This document shows positions 48,743-59,903 of a DNA stretch of 64,000 nt, one piece after another (the stretch's first letter is position 1; each line of letters begins with the position of its first letter). Both the position numbers and the translations under genes were made by a program. This DNA comes from Rhodosporidiobolus odoratus (taxonomy: Eukaryota > Basidiomycota > Microbotryomycetes > Sporidiobolales > Sporidiobolaceae). The stretch spans positions 2,476,756 through 2,540,755 of the forward strand of contig JAOANU010000001.1 in assembly GCA_034387635.1 (NCBI GenBank). The letters run 5' to 3'. Below the pieces are notes generated by a model. That model did no database searches, was not told where the DNA came from, and saw nothing but the letters and a program-made list of their open reading frames with translations.

Positions 48743-50568
48743 TTAGTACTTGCTGGGGTGGACGAGAAGTGTCCCGCCGTCTACGAGGATGGACTCGCCG
48801 TTCACAAAACTGCAGCGGCGTTCAAAATACAGTGAAATCAGCGACGTCCAGGCAGCCGAGCCAGTATGTCTCTCAGAGGTGGCGAAATGAGAGTGTCGCG
48901 ACCGACATTGGAAGGATGCGCGGGCCCGAGGGGGAATGGCAGATGTTGGCAAATAGGAAGCTTTTTCACGCACCGGTTCACGATTAAGCTGAGCGCGACG
49001 CTGCCGACATCCTTTGCACTGCCACTTCCACCGACGGGCGTCCTGAAGCCAAACTCTTCGCTGTTCACTGTCAAGGTATACAAGTAAGTGTCAGAGCTCA
49101 AGACATAGAGTCAAAACCACAACAGGTTGAGAAGGCTTACTTTGTCGCTCATCACTCTGCCCCCACTCGTTGATAGTCCCTGGCGCCGACATACCGGTGA
49201 CGAACCAACCCGGAGCAATCTACGAAAACGCGAGGTGGCGCGGCCATCAGCCAAGCTTGTCCAGCGGGAACAAGCCAGAATGCAGAGCGGAAGGCAGAAG
49301 AACTGCTGCAAAACTGACCTGGTTCACCCTTACGGCTATGGGAAGGAAGTCGTGTGCGAGTAGAGAAGTGAGATGGCCAATAGCGCCTTTGCTGAGCAGG
49401 TAAGGGTAGCCGTGACCGCCCGTGGCCGGGTCTTTCGTCCAGCCTGCAAGCGGAGACCATGAGCGTTGGTCGTTGTTTCCGGCTTAAGGTAGTCGCTGAA
49501 ATCGGTTGGATAGTATGACGTACCGTTCATCGAGCTTGTGTTGATGATCTACGGCTGGAACTTTTCAACATACGGCGCCTTGGTTTTCGACGCAGTCAGA
49601 AGCGGTAGGAAAGCGACAGAGAGGAAGTATGGGCCGATCCTGCAGAGCTCATATGCAAGGGATAGCAGTCCTTGTATCAGCGCGCGCGGCATAAATCGCT
49701 AGGGAGAGCAGCCGAAGAGAAAGAGCAGCTGGACGGCGGCAAGGAGAAAGAACGCACGTATTGACGGAGAAGACCTGCACAAGCGGTGAAGAGCAAGCGT
49801 GAGCACAGGATCGACAAGCTTACATTGAGGTGCAGAATTGCCTGCACCGAAGACATGAGACGGCGAAAAAAGCGCACCTTGTGAAAGTCGTCGTCAGTGA
49901 GCTTGCCGTACTCATGGGCGTAGACCTCGCCGCTGTGTTCACTCTGAGGTACGGTCGGCGTACCGATGATGCCTGGGCAGGGGGAGGAAAAGAGTGCCGT
50001 CAGTCTTGTGTGATATCGAACAGCCGTTAGTACTCACATACGAGCACAAGCACCACATACCGGCGTTATTAAACAGAACGGTGATGTACGACTCTTTCTT
50101 CGCGATCTCGGAGGCGATGCGCTCGGCTTCAGCCTGCGCAGCTCAAGAGTGACCGGTCAGACGCGCCAGATTGGATACTGAGCGCTTATTGAGCGAGAAG
50201 AAAAGAGACTTCGGCTGAAGACAGGATGACGCACCTTGTTTGAGCAGTCGCCCTGGACGCCAACCATACTTCCCTTTGCCCCTTGCTCCTTGGCCAAGGC
50301 CGTGTACTTGTCGGCAATGGTTGTGACCTCTTTTTCATCCAATCCGACGATGTAGACTTTTGCCCCGTTGGCAATCAGGGTGGTGCCGATCATGAGGCCG
50401 ATACCAGAGGCCACCTGAGAGACCGGCTGTTAGCGGAGCAGAGGCATAGACCCGAGAATGGCCAAGCGAGAGAGAGAAGGGCTACGCACCGGTAATGACG
50501 GCGATACAGCCGGACAGGTCAAACAGGTTGGCTGCATTGAGAGAATGGAGGTTGGGCCTGTCAGACAT
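48743..50568 (-). pseudogene. Short-chain dehydrogenase/reductase with in-frame stop
   Basis: An NAD(P)-dependent SDR oxidoreductase, substrate unknown. From the ATG at 50568 (MSDRPNLHSLNAANLFDLSG) the exons give VITG/VASGIGLMIG for the Rossmann glycine motif, GAKVYIVGLD, VLFNNAG, AILHLNVFSVNT, INTSSMNG for the catalytic Ser, YPYLLSKGA for the Tyr-x3-Lys pair, IAPGWFVTGM, and an ending NGESILVDGGTLLVHPSKY. A TAG at 49551-49549 stands in frame between VEKFQP and IINTSSMNG, just before the catalytic residues, and no reasonable intron removes it. The first intron is also odd: the GT donor at 50489 breaks the frame, whereas a GC-AG intron from 50487 to 50415 keeps it. All active-site residues are otherwise present, so this is a recent pseudogene, a readthrough case or a base error. 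Confidence 0.75.
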
Positions 50569-50829
50569 ACTAGCGGTGTACTGTAAGTGACAGTATTCTG
50601 TTGAACGAAGAGACGAGGGAGAGCTGATGAAGTGTAGGGAGCGGAAAGTGGGGAAAGTGAGGGAAAGGAGTGCGGCGAGTCAGTGTGTGTCTGTCCATCC
50701 GTCTGAGGTCTCGCTGAGCGCTCAATCAAGCTCGAAAGTCCGGCTCAGTGGACTGTGTGGCGTGCAGTGAGTTTAACCAGCAACTTGCCCTCCTCCTCAT
50801 CTTTCTTCAACGGCTATAACCCGTCGAAC
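50569..50829. promoter_or_regulatory. Short divergent promoter, SDR gene and SPC1
   Basis: 261 bp between the two start codons, serving both genes. No specific binding site recognised. Confidence 0.5.
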
Positions 50830-51383
50830 ATGTCATTAGAAGCCATTACAAACTACTTTGAAGGGAGGATTGTACGTTGCACCTCCTCAGCTACATCTTA
50901 TGCCGTCCCATGCGCTGATCACTCTTTCCCATTCCTCATCATCGTGTCCGTTCTTCCCCTACGATCAGGACTTTGACGGCCAGGACTTGGCCGAACAGCG
51001 CATCAGCATCGTACTCTGGGCAGCAGCTGTACATACACACCCTCTCTCCCGCGCAGGTCATCGTAGCTGACCTCGACCCTCGCAGGCCATCTCCTTCCTC
51101 GCCGGACTCGCCCTGCAAGACCTCCGAGTCACTTTTGCACTCTTTGGCTTGGGATACTTCGGCTGTCTAGGCGTGCGTCCTTTGCGTCCTCTTCTCTGTG
51201 CACAACCGGTCCAAGGCTGACGTCTGCTTTTGCTTTTTCCAGTGGGTGGTCCCGCCTCTGCCTGCCTACCGAGCCAACCCTGTCAAGTGGCTCGACACCC
51301 TCGACGAGTACGGCGAGACTCAGGAGGTACCGAACAGTACAGCCCTGAAGGGCGTCGACGCTGATGAGGCGAAGAAGCGGTGA
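50830..51383 (+). CDS. SPC1: SPC1, signal peptidase complex 12-kDa subunit
   Basis: Small ER membrane subunit of the signal peptidase complex. Four exons, about 110 residues. MSLEAITNYFEGRI is joined at phase 0 to DFDGQDLAEQRISIVLWAAA, the family's conserved entry into the first membrane segment. The next exon, AISFLAGLALQDL and VTFALFGLGYFGCLG, completes two membrane spans. The last exon, WVVPPLPAYRANPVKWLD, matches the Spc1/SPCS1 signature PPWPxYRxxPLKW. The C-terminus is charged (DADEAKKR). Length and topology agree with the family. Confidence 0.88.
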
Positions 51384-51714
51384 CGGAGCCAAGTCTGCGT
51401 AGTTTTCTGTGCATGTTGTACCATTCTTTCTGCTCTTGCCGTCGCCAGTCAGATGCAAAATTCGGCTTCTCGCAACTGCCACGTCGAGCATAGCTTGGCA
51501 AGCATCAGAGAAGTGAAAAAAGAGTACGACGAACGGATGACTTGTACAGATGACAACGGCACTAACTGAGGCTACTGCTGGGTAAGGATGGGAGAACAAA
51601 AAATACTGGAGGGAGACGATGTGGGTACAGCGGGTAAAGCAGATGCGGGTACAGCAAACGGAGGAAGAAAGGAAAAAAAAAGAAAGAAGAAAGCAACAAG
51701 CAAGGGACCACCGC

Positions 51715-53163
51715 CTAGTCACTCAAGACAACCTCCTTCGACCTTTGCTTCCTAGACTTCGTCACGCGCTCCCACACCATACCTCCAACCGCCAAGCTAA
51801 CGAGAACTCCAGCAAGCCCGACGCCAAGGGCCAGCTCTGTCGCACGAGCGAGAAGGTCCGTCGCTTCGTCTTGCGTGGAAAGACTGGACGGCATGCGAGG
51901 CATGGTAGGAAAGACAGATTTGATGTCAGAGATGGGGGCGGAAGAGCGGACGGAAGAGAGGGTTACGAGCGAAGAGGTGAAGAAGGAGTCCCCGTAATAA
52001 CCACCGCGCGATTCTTCATCACGCTCAAGATCCTCCAACCTCAACGGTGGCGGCGGGCTCACCATCCGCCCAGCGAGCGGCACATTGCGGAGGACGTTCC
52101 TTCTCGTCTCGCTCGAGAAGAGAAGCGCGGAAGAGCTTGTCAGGCGGTATGTCATCCTGGCGGGCGCGAGGGCAAGGGCGGTGGAGGTGCGGAAGAGAGC
52201 GATGGGGGACCAAGCGGAAGGAGCGGAATCCCTCTCGAGTGGGACAGAGGAAGTCGAGGAGGATGGAAGATGTGAAACGTCGGTACGGATGTGGAGAGAA
52301 GGAACTTCATTCGGCAGCGGGACAAGTGGATCGTCGGTCTCCACGGGCGGGACCAGCATTGCGTCCAGCACGGGGAGCGTAGTGGAGTCGTCTTCGACTC
52401 GCGCAGTCGACAGGTCTTGATCCACTGGCTCGTCCGCAATCTCGTCAGCCTGCCTCGCTTCTTCCTCTCCGTCTTCTTGTTTCTTCGCCGCAACGGTTTC
52501 TTCCTGCTTCGCCTTGCTCTTCTTCCTCAGCTTTGCCGATGATTTGGCGTTTTCACGTCTGACTTCGGCTGCCGCCCTGGCTGCCTTGTCCGAGTCGAGC
52601 CTTTTCCTGAGGTGCAGAAGGGCGGAAGTCTCGCTCGGGGAGCCGGATGCCATGGAGAACGAAGGCGAGGACGTCGAGCCGGCGAAGACGGGTGTAACGA
52701 CGGGTGAGGGGGGCGACTCGTGGGTACTGTCGCGAGTATGGTTGCGAGTGTGGACGGGTGTACGGCGAAAAGAGAAAGAAGAGGCGGGGGAAGGGGAACG
52801 GTCACTCGAGGCGGCGGCGGAGTGAACGGGTGAGCTGAACAGGATACTGCGAGTCAGCGAGGCGGGCTGAATGGTGCAGGCGAGTATAACTCACTTCCTC
52901 CCACGTCCACCCGAGTTGTGTTCCATTCCGTCCCATTCACCAAACGCTTCTGCCCCGCTCACGACAGCTGTAGCTGCCTTTTTGGAGGTCTTGAGTGCTA
53001 TTGGCGAGGTCGCAGCCTGGGTCTTGACGGTAGAAGACGAGAGAATTGAAGGAACGGGGCGGACAGTCGACGAGCTGGTGCTGATCACGCTCGCTGTAGG
53101 AGAGGACAGCGATTCCTGGACAGGCGTTACGTGAGATGGACGAGCCTTCTTGAGCTTTCCCAT
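51715..53163 (-). CDS. Hypothetical Ser-rich protein with C-terminal membrane anchor
   Basis: Not recognised. Two exons: the first from the ATG at 53163 (MGKLKKARPSHVTPVQESLS) to about 52898, joined at phase 2 to a second ending at 51715. The middle has a basic, Ala-rich coiled-coil-like stretch (KAARAAAEVRRENAKSSAKL). Near the end is one hydrophobic segment (LALGVGLAGVLVSLAVGGMVW) followed by a short basic tail, RVTKSRKQRSK. This suggests a tail-anchored membrane protein. It lies 183 bp downstream of the EXS gene on the same strand and converges with SPC1. ATGs at 52653 or 53295 are alternative starts. Confidence 0.6.
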
Positions 53164-53345
53164 CCCTATCAGAGTCGATCGACGTGAGGGAGAAGTGACC
53201 AGGAGAAAGAGGAGCTGGTCGACGACGTCGTTCCGGAGAACGCTCAACTGCTTCAAGTAAGCCGCGCGCATTCTGAAGCAGCGCAGCACAGTCACTGCAT
53301 TGAATCCTCGAGCCGCTTGTCGAGTGATAAAGGTGCGAGGCTACA

Positions 53346-55338
53346 TTAGATTATCCCCTCCCGCCCTTTTCCCTTTCCACCATGCCCATTCAGCAACCCT
53401 AGTTCTACATCTCCACCGTCGTCGAGCCCATCTCGATACCGTGCTGGTGAGGAATTCCGAGCTGCCAAGTCGTACTCTTCCTGCAGCCTCAACCTCGCAT
53501 CCCCATCGTCCTTCTCCAGCCAGCTCACTCCCCCTCTACCGCCAATCTCGCCCAACGACGCCGGCTCGCTCCCCGCCCCTTTCCTCACGGCCTCCCACTC
53601 GACCCGCAAGTAAACCCACATCCACCGCCGAATCACCTCCATCAACTCGACGACAAAAACCCCTGCCTCGACTTCCTGCGCCGAGTGCAAATGCGGGGAC
53701 AGCTTGAGGGACCAGGTGAAGCGGAGGAGGAGGTCGAGAAAGATGGCGAGGTAGTAGATGAGCGGGTCGGGGAGGAGGAGAATAGGTCGCAGAAAGGGAT
53801 AAGATAGATTCGGGGAGGCGGCCGTCGAGAAGGCCCGGGAGTGGCCGTGTCCTCGGCTCGAGGGCTTGAGGGAAGCGATCGGGGAGTGAGGTCGAGAGGG
53901 TGGAGGCGGGAAACTGATGGGATCGTCGCCCGCGCCGGGCGGAGCGAGCAGACCGCCCTGTGCAGTCGAGCGCGCGCGACCGTGAACGGCTGCTGGGTGG
54001 GTGGACGAGGTGGCGCGACTAGGAGGCGGAGGATGTTGGGTCGAAGGTAGAGGGGAGTAGCCGGCGTGTGAGGGCGGGTTGATGAACGCGTAGGAGACGG
54101 AGGGGGCATTGGACCACCCGCCCGGGGTGAGCAGGGACAGCCCCCAATCGTTTGTGACGTCCCACCAGAACGAGTACAGCGAGTTGATGAGGACAGCCAG
54201 GATCCTACAATGGTTCGGTATAGCAGCAAAGTCAGCCTTCTCAAGTTGCGCTAAAAGCGAAACAGTTGTTTTGGGGGAAGGCGATGCTCACCAGAGGTTG
54301 AACAGTGTTGCTCGGCCAATCCAAGCTTCTCCTGCCTCCCGTACTTCCTCCTCAGGGTCGAACGGATCTCCGACCACCGTCTGCATCGCCGAAAGCGCGA
54401 TGACTGGGAAGGCGGAAGCGTACTTGAGGGCGTTGAGGAGAGACCGACGAGGTGTAGGAGTGCTGCCCGTGAAGATCTCGGACAGGCATTGTCGGAAGCG
54501 GAAGAGGTACGGTAGGCTGTTGACGCGATCTGGGGGTGAGCTGGTTTGTGGCAGGGAAAGAACGCTGGCAAGCTACCTCGTCATGAAGGGTACACCCCAC
54601 ACCCTCCCACAGCTGTCGGTACCTCGGCTCGCCTCGACTCCCTTGACCAGCAAGCACCCTGCGACCCAGGTGTCGCCGAGAAGTTTGGCGCTCGAAGTGA
54701 GGATATCGGCGAGGATAATGTCGCTGAAGGGGACGGCGCGGTCGAGTGCGGGAGAAGCGATGCGCTTGAGGGCACTAACGGGGAGGCATGACCGTCAGCA
54801 AAGTGGAAAGAAAGATTCGAGGAGAGAAAGGGAACTCGACGCACGCCAGGAATTGCAGCCGCTGTCTCCGGCAGAAGACGTTGGCGGGCCAAGCCACTGC
54901 TGCGACGACGACGAGGGCGACCAGTGCGGGTTCAGCTCGCCACTGGTTCATACCCTCGGGTTGAGCGCCGGTGAGAGTGCGAAAGGCGAGCCATCCTGCG
55001 GCGGTCCAGGCGATACCGACGAGGGCGAGTTGGTAGAGAGCGGGGTAGAGTTTGGAAGGGTGAACGAACGGTGGGGGTTGGGCTGCCGAGGGCGTGGGCG
55101 GGGTGCAAGTGGATGCTGGAGTCGGGTAGAGGTGAAGTGGGGGAGGTAATCGAATGTCGAGTACGAGTGCCGTGTCTATTCCGAGGTAAGCGAGGAGGTG
55201 CAAGTTTGAGGCGAACCCGAGTAGAGTGAGAAAGGAAAGAAAGAGGATTCGAAAGGGGAGAGGGTAGTCGGTTCCAAACGATGCCATGGCGGCGGTTGGC
55301 AGTGCCACGTCGAGTCGAGGTGAGGTCAGGTCTGCCAT
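53346..55338 (-). CDS. EXS-domain membrane protein (ERD1-like)
   Basis: A polytopic membrane protein of the EXS family (Erd1, Syg1/Xpr1). Erd1 acts in the Golgi, in phosphate recycling and retention of ER and Golgi proteins. From the ATG at 55338 hydrophobic spans follow: PFRILFLSFLTLLGF, LYQLALVGIAWTAAGWLAF, ALVALVVVAAVAWP. Later exons give ILADILTSSAKLLGD, LPYLFRFRQCLSEIF, LLNALKYASAFPVIAL, ILAVLINSLYSFWWDVTNDW, and VVELMEVIRRWMWVYLRVEWE. The SFWWDVTxDWG and RRxxWxYxRVExE motifs are those of EXS. It lacks an N-terminal SPX domain, which favours ERD1 over SYG1. A disordered loop of about 100 residues (53800-54050) lies before the last spans. Confidence 0.82.
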
Positions 55339-55886
55339 GGCTGTGCGCTAGCCCCCGAGAGATCTAGAGAGAGCGAGGGTCGAGAGTGTGACGACGGTGC
55401 AGAGGAGGGGAGGACCACCAGCAGGTTCAAGATGGGTCGCAACGCGATTGAGGGGTTTGCCGAGTCGCCTAGTCCATGCAGAGGAAGTTGCAGAGCTGAT
55501 CTGTAGTCGTGTTCAAGTGGTTCAAGTAGTAGCTGCGGTGTGGTTGCGCGTCGACCACGAACTCCAGTAGTAGTAGAGAGTTGCAAGTTGAATCTGAATC
55601 TGATTCGGTTGTGGGCTGTCGCAATCCACGAGTTGACAAGCTAGTCCTAGAGTCAACCCCTCGCAGACTGTGCACTTGTACCATTGCAGCCCCACCTCGT
55701 CTCGTCCATATAATTCTCCCCCTCTTTCCCCTTCCCCTTGATACTTGAATACTTTCTCTACCATCCCACTCTACAACACACACACACGACTTTGAGAACC
55801 ACAAGCACACGCGTCGTCTCTCGGATCCCTCGCGACCCGCATCATCTCAACTCGCAACAACCTCGCACCACTCGCTCCTCACTTCG
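55339..55886. promoter_or_regulatory. Divergent promoter, EXS gene and small hypothetical gene
   Basis: 548 bp between two start codons pointing apart. CT-rich toward the + strand gene, with a short (CA)n run at about 55774-55788. Confidence 0.5.
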
Positions 55887-57024
55887 ATGGCAGACATGAC
55901 CACCGCTCCTACTTCTCCCGCCACCGCCACACCCCGTCAAACCCTCAGCAAGATACCCCGACGTCGCCCCTCGACCCACCTCCCGTCCCATCCCGCTTCC
56001 GCTTCCGCTCCCGTGTCTCGTGCCCCGTCCTGCCCGAGTACCCCTCACCCCACCGCCACCTCGCCCACCAAGAGCGCCTTTCACCACGCCAACCACGCCC
56101 GCAAGCCCAGCAAGACTCACTTTGCTGACCCGCCCGCAACCTTTTTCACCGACGACGACCCCTCCCGCTTTGTCCAGCCGGCGCAAAGGGACGCGCCCAC
56201 AGTGCTCGAACGGAGGAGCGCGAGCCTGACGGACGAGACAACCGAGGTGGCGACGAGGTCGCCCTCGCTGTCGATTCGGATCCCCAGCGATCCCGTTCCA
56301 GCTCGCGATCGAGTCCGAACACCTTCAAAGTCTTCTGGGCGCAACGTTTCCCACGGCTCTCCTTCCTCTCCTTCCTCGGCCGGCGTCCGCCGCTCCTCCT
56401 CTCGTCCGCCTCGGGGTCCGTATCCCACTCGGCCCGTCTTGCAGACCAGCGAGTCGCGCGAAACGACGGCGACCTACATGTCGTTCGATCTGCGTCATCC
56501 CCCGACCCCCAAGGAGGAGAGGGAACTCCGCGAGCTCATGGACAGGGAGGAAGCCAGGCGGGCGAGCTGGTGGGGATTCTTGAGGCCGCAGATCACAACG
56601 TTGCCGTGGGACGACGAGGAAACGGCAGGGGAACGGGTTTCGCTGCTGGGGAATGTCGAGACGAGGACAGGGTGGAGGTATGTCATGGGAGAGGTCGTTT
56701 GTTATGCCAAGGTGCGTTTCTTTCCCTCGATGGAAGTCTCTGGTTTTCCGCTCGTGGACTAGCTGCCTCGAGTTTTCTCATCGTCGCGCCCTCCTCTCCG
56801 AAAACTGCACTACCTCTGTACCGGGCCCCCGAGCGAATTTGTCGCGTCCTTTCACCTCGTCGTTGCCCGCTCTGCTCGACTCGGTGCTGATTCTTCTTTC
56901 AATCGCGCAGCACATGCTCCCGCCTATCCTCGTCTTTGTCGCCCTCGTTCTCCTCGTCGCCCTCTTTGCGTATCATCGGGCCATTCGGCAGATCGCGCAC
57001 CCTCCCGAAGCCGAGTCGCCTTGA
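55887..57024 (+). CDS. Hypothetical protein, disordered with one C-terminal membrane span
   Basis: Not recognised. The ATG at 55887 starts MADMTTAPTSPATATPRQTL, a Ser/Pro/Thr-rich region with basic patches. A more ordered segment follows: TPKEERELRELMDREEARRA and SWWGFLRPQITTLPWDDEE. One intron (about 56712-56910) joins GEVVCYAK to HMLPPILVFVALVLLVALFAY, a single membrane span, ending RAIRQIAHPPEAESP. About 310 residues. The topology resembles a tail-anchored protein of the ER or another inner membrane. Confidence 0.65.
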
Positions 57025-58659
57025 TCGTTGTCGTTTGCTTTTCGGATTCTCGTCGGTAGTTTGTGAGTCTCGGCTTCCTCTTTCCGCACCCACCATGTCT
57101 TCTCCGGCCGCCGTCGCTTGGCGTTTCGTTTTCCCCGCGGCTCACGCTGCCTGGGCGCATCCCCCCGTCTAACGCGCTCTGAACAGTCGATCTCTACGAA
57201 GACCGGCACTGACCTTTGTTTTTTGCCCCGCGCAGATCCATTTTTTCGATAGGTAAGCCGTCTTTCCTCGTAAACGTATTCGTTTGCCGTCTTTGGCTTT
57301 CACTGTACGCTTATTGGGACGCCTGGCCTTCCCGTCGACCCTGACGCAAACGTACTCTGCCCGTAGGCTCTTACGGACCCCCCGCTAACCTCGTTGTCGC
57401 CGCCAGAAGCCTCCTCAACCCGGCATTCTCGGTGCTTTCCTTCTCCTTGTGGTTCTCTCCACCCTCCCAGGCTGGCGCAGCATCTTTGACGGCTCTGCAC
57501 CGTCCCCTACGAACAACCCGCCTCCTTCCGCCATCCTCACTGGGCCTTTCCTCGTGGCTCTTGTTCTTTCTGTAACCTCTGCAGCCCCCTGCCAACACCG
57601 GAACCCCTGTGCTGACCCGGCTCTCGCAGCTTCTTGCTTACCTACCCGCAGACACTCTTCCTCTGTAATCCCCAGTTTGTAGCCCTTTCATCCGCCAAGA
57701 CTTGTGCATCTTCTTTGTTGCTTCTTCCTGTTCCAGCTTTACAGCTCTGCAGTGCCGCTGCTCAGCGCAGCCAGTGGGCTACCTGGAAACGTTATCGCGA
57801 CCCTCAAGTCCGCCAGGACAGCTGATGCAAGACGGGCTTTTCCCAGGTGAAGGTCCGCTCCTCTCCCGTCCCTTCTACTTTCCCCTCGCCATCTTGCTTT
57901 GCAGACAACGTTTAAATGGGTGGGACACCTTCAGAGGTCCGCATTCAAGGTATCCACCCCCGCCAGCTGTCGGCGGGCGTCCGCTGATTCGCTTTTGTCC
58001 GGTAGTCGTCGCTGCTTGTAATTCGGAGTGAGACGGTCAGTGCAGCGAACTGAAGTCGGCGGGCAACACTTGTAGGCATGCCCTATCTCTGGACTCACAC
58101 TTGCGATGGCCAGGCGTCAATAGTGCTGACCGCATCGTTCTCCTCGCCATCTTGTTCCTTTGGCCTCCTTCGCGCCTCGCTCTACTCGTTTCTGACACAG
58201 CCTGCCCAGGTCACACAGCAACTTTGGATGCCGCGTCTCAAGGTGGGAGCGACAGGTTGGCCGCGTGAATCACCCTTATTCCCCTTCTCTTGCTCATGTC
58301 GGAAAACTCGCTGACCTCGCGTCCTCCATATCCTTTGCCTACTCACCCTGTTTCTTCCCTCGGTGTCCTCTCTCACCCCGTATTGTCCACTGAAGACTCG
58401 ATGTGTTCGCTCCAGCTCCATCCGCCATCGACTTTTTCTTTTCCCTTTCCCGCCCGTACCGCGCCTTCCCGTGCCCCATACGCCGTCGGAGTGTACCCGG
58501 TCCTCCTACCTAATACTCACTACCCCGTTTGGTAACCTGTGCAGCACTCTATCGCCTTTCGCCGCCGCGCTCCTCGCCCCTTCAACCTTTCGCTTATTTC
58601 TTTCTCGTCCGGGGCTCAATACGTTTTACGCTTGCTCAACCACGCTCCACTAGCGACGG
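57025..58659 (+). other. Pyrimidine-rich region with splice-like signals, no ORF
   Basis: Immediately follows the gene at 55887. CT-rich on the + strand, without a credible coding frame. It holds pairs of splice-like signals, for example GTGAGT near 57063 to AACAG near 57184, and a GCGCAG...GTAAGC pair around 57236-57254. It could be a long spliced 3' UTR or a separate noncoding transcript. Confidence 0.4.
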
Positions 58660-59305
58660 GCTACGTCTCGCTGCTATTCCCGTATGTCGCCGTGAGAGCT
58701 TGCTGACTTCAGCCCCTTTTACAGCGCACCCACCCTCGCAGCTTCGAGCGCTCGGTCCCGCGGTTTGCGGCGAGGAAGGGCTGAGTGGGTCATCTGCCTG
58801 TGCGTTTCCTTTACACTACGCGAGGTCGTCCGCTGCTCGCACGGCGTTCGGGGCTGCTTACTGACCATTTACCCGCTTCCTCACTTCCTTCCTACTCATT
58901 TTCCCCATTTTCCCACTCCAGTTCGGCGCAATTCTCCCTTCGACTTCTATCAAAGCATGTCGTGTAGCTCGACGGATTGGGTGGGTTGTCCTGCGGTGAG
59001 TTCGTCGGCTTTCCCACCAACTTTCACTTTCTCACTTTGCTCTTTTCTCGACCCGCTGACGCCATTCTCCCCCTCAATCGCTCTTTCACCCGTCAATGTA
59101 AAATCCTGGCACTCCGCATCCATCTCGCCCCCATCTTGTCGCGCTCATTCACCCTTATCATTCGAGCACTCTTCAATCCGCTTGACTACGGCCCATCATC
59201 GCGTCTTTCGCCGTCGACAGCTCGTCACCAATCTTGTGCGCTCTGTTCTATCCAGTAGCGAGTCTCTCGTTGCCTCGCTGAGCCGCGCACAGCCGCGCTC
59301 TTCCA

Positions 59306-59357
59306 ATTCTCTCGCTGCGCGTTTTCTCCCTATTCTCTCGCTGCGCGTTTTCTCCCT
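59306..59357. repeat. Perfect tandem duplication, 26-bp unit
   Basis: A unit containing CTCTCGCTGCGCGTTTTCTC occurs twice in a row, inside copy 1 of the long repeat. Confidence 0.9.
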
Positions 59358-59433
59358 ATTCAGCCCGTATCGACATTGACCTCTCCTCACTTCTTCTCCT
59401 CCCTGTCTTTCCACCATCTACACACTGTGTCAG

Positions 59434-59459
59434 ATCCACAGCTTCATTACGTCTCGTCG
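59434..59459 (+). other. 26-nt microexon-like segment 1
   Basis: Preceded by GTGTCAG and followed by GTAAGTCCTG, both good splice-site strings. Equal in length and position to the segments at 59878 and 63725. Confidence 0.4.
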
Positions 59460-59877
59460 GTAAGTCCTGTCTTTCTCCTGGTACTGCTTCACTTCTGTTT
59501 CGCCGACTGGTTAGTTCACCCTGCGGTCGTGTCCACACCCTCGCGTGGTTATTTCTGCTGAACCTCACTCATCTCGTTGCCCTCGTCCACGCTTACCGCT
59601 TCGACCCGCTTTCCTGCTCGTCCACCGGTTCTCGACCACATGACTTCCGCCCATCCTTGCTTCTCTTGCCGTCGCATTCTGACCATCCCTTGTGCGCGCT
59701 TTGAGCGCATCAGTAACGCTCCCCTCACCGCCTCGGTGTCCATCGTTCCGCCGCGCTCTCCCATCTCCCTTCGTTGCGCTGTTTTTTCCTTTTCTCTTCT
59801 TGTTCAACCCGTGTCGAGGCTGACTTCTCCTTACTTCCTTTCTTCCCTTCCTGTCTCTGTTGTGTCCCCCGTATCAG

Positions 59878-59903
59878 AGCTACACTGCCGTCGTATCTCG
59901 CCT
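59878..59903 (+). other. 26-nt microexon-like segment 2
   Basis: Preceded by GTATCAG and followed by GTGAGTCCTG. Corresponds to segment 1, 444 bp downstream. Confidence 0.4.
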
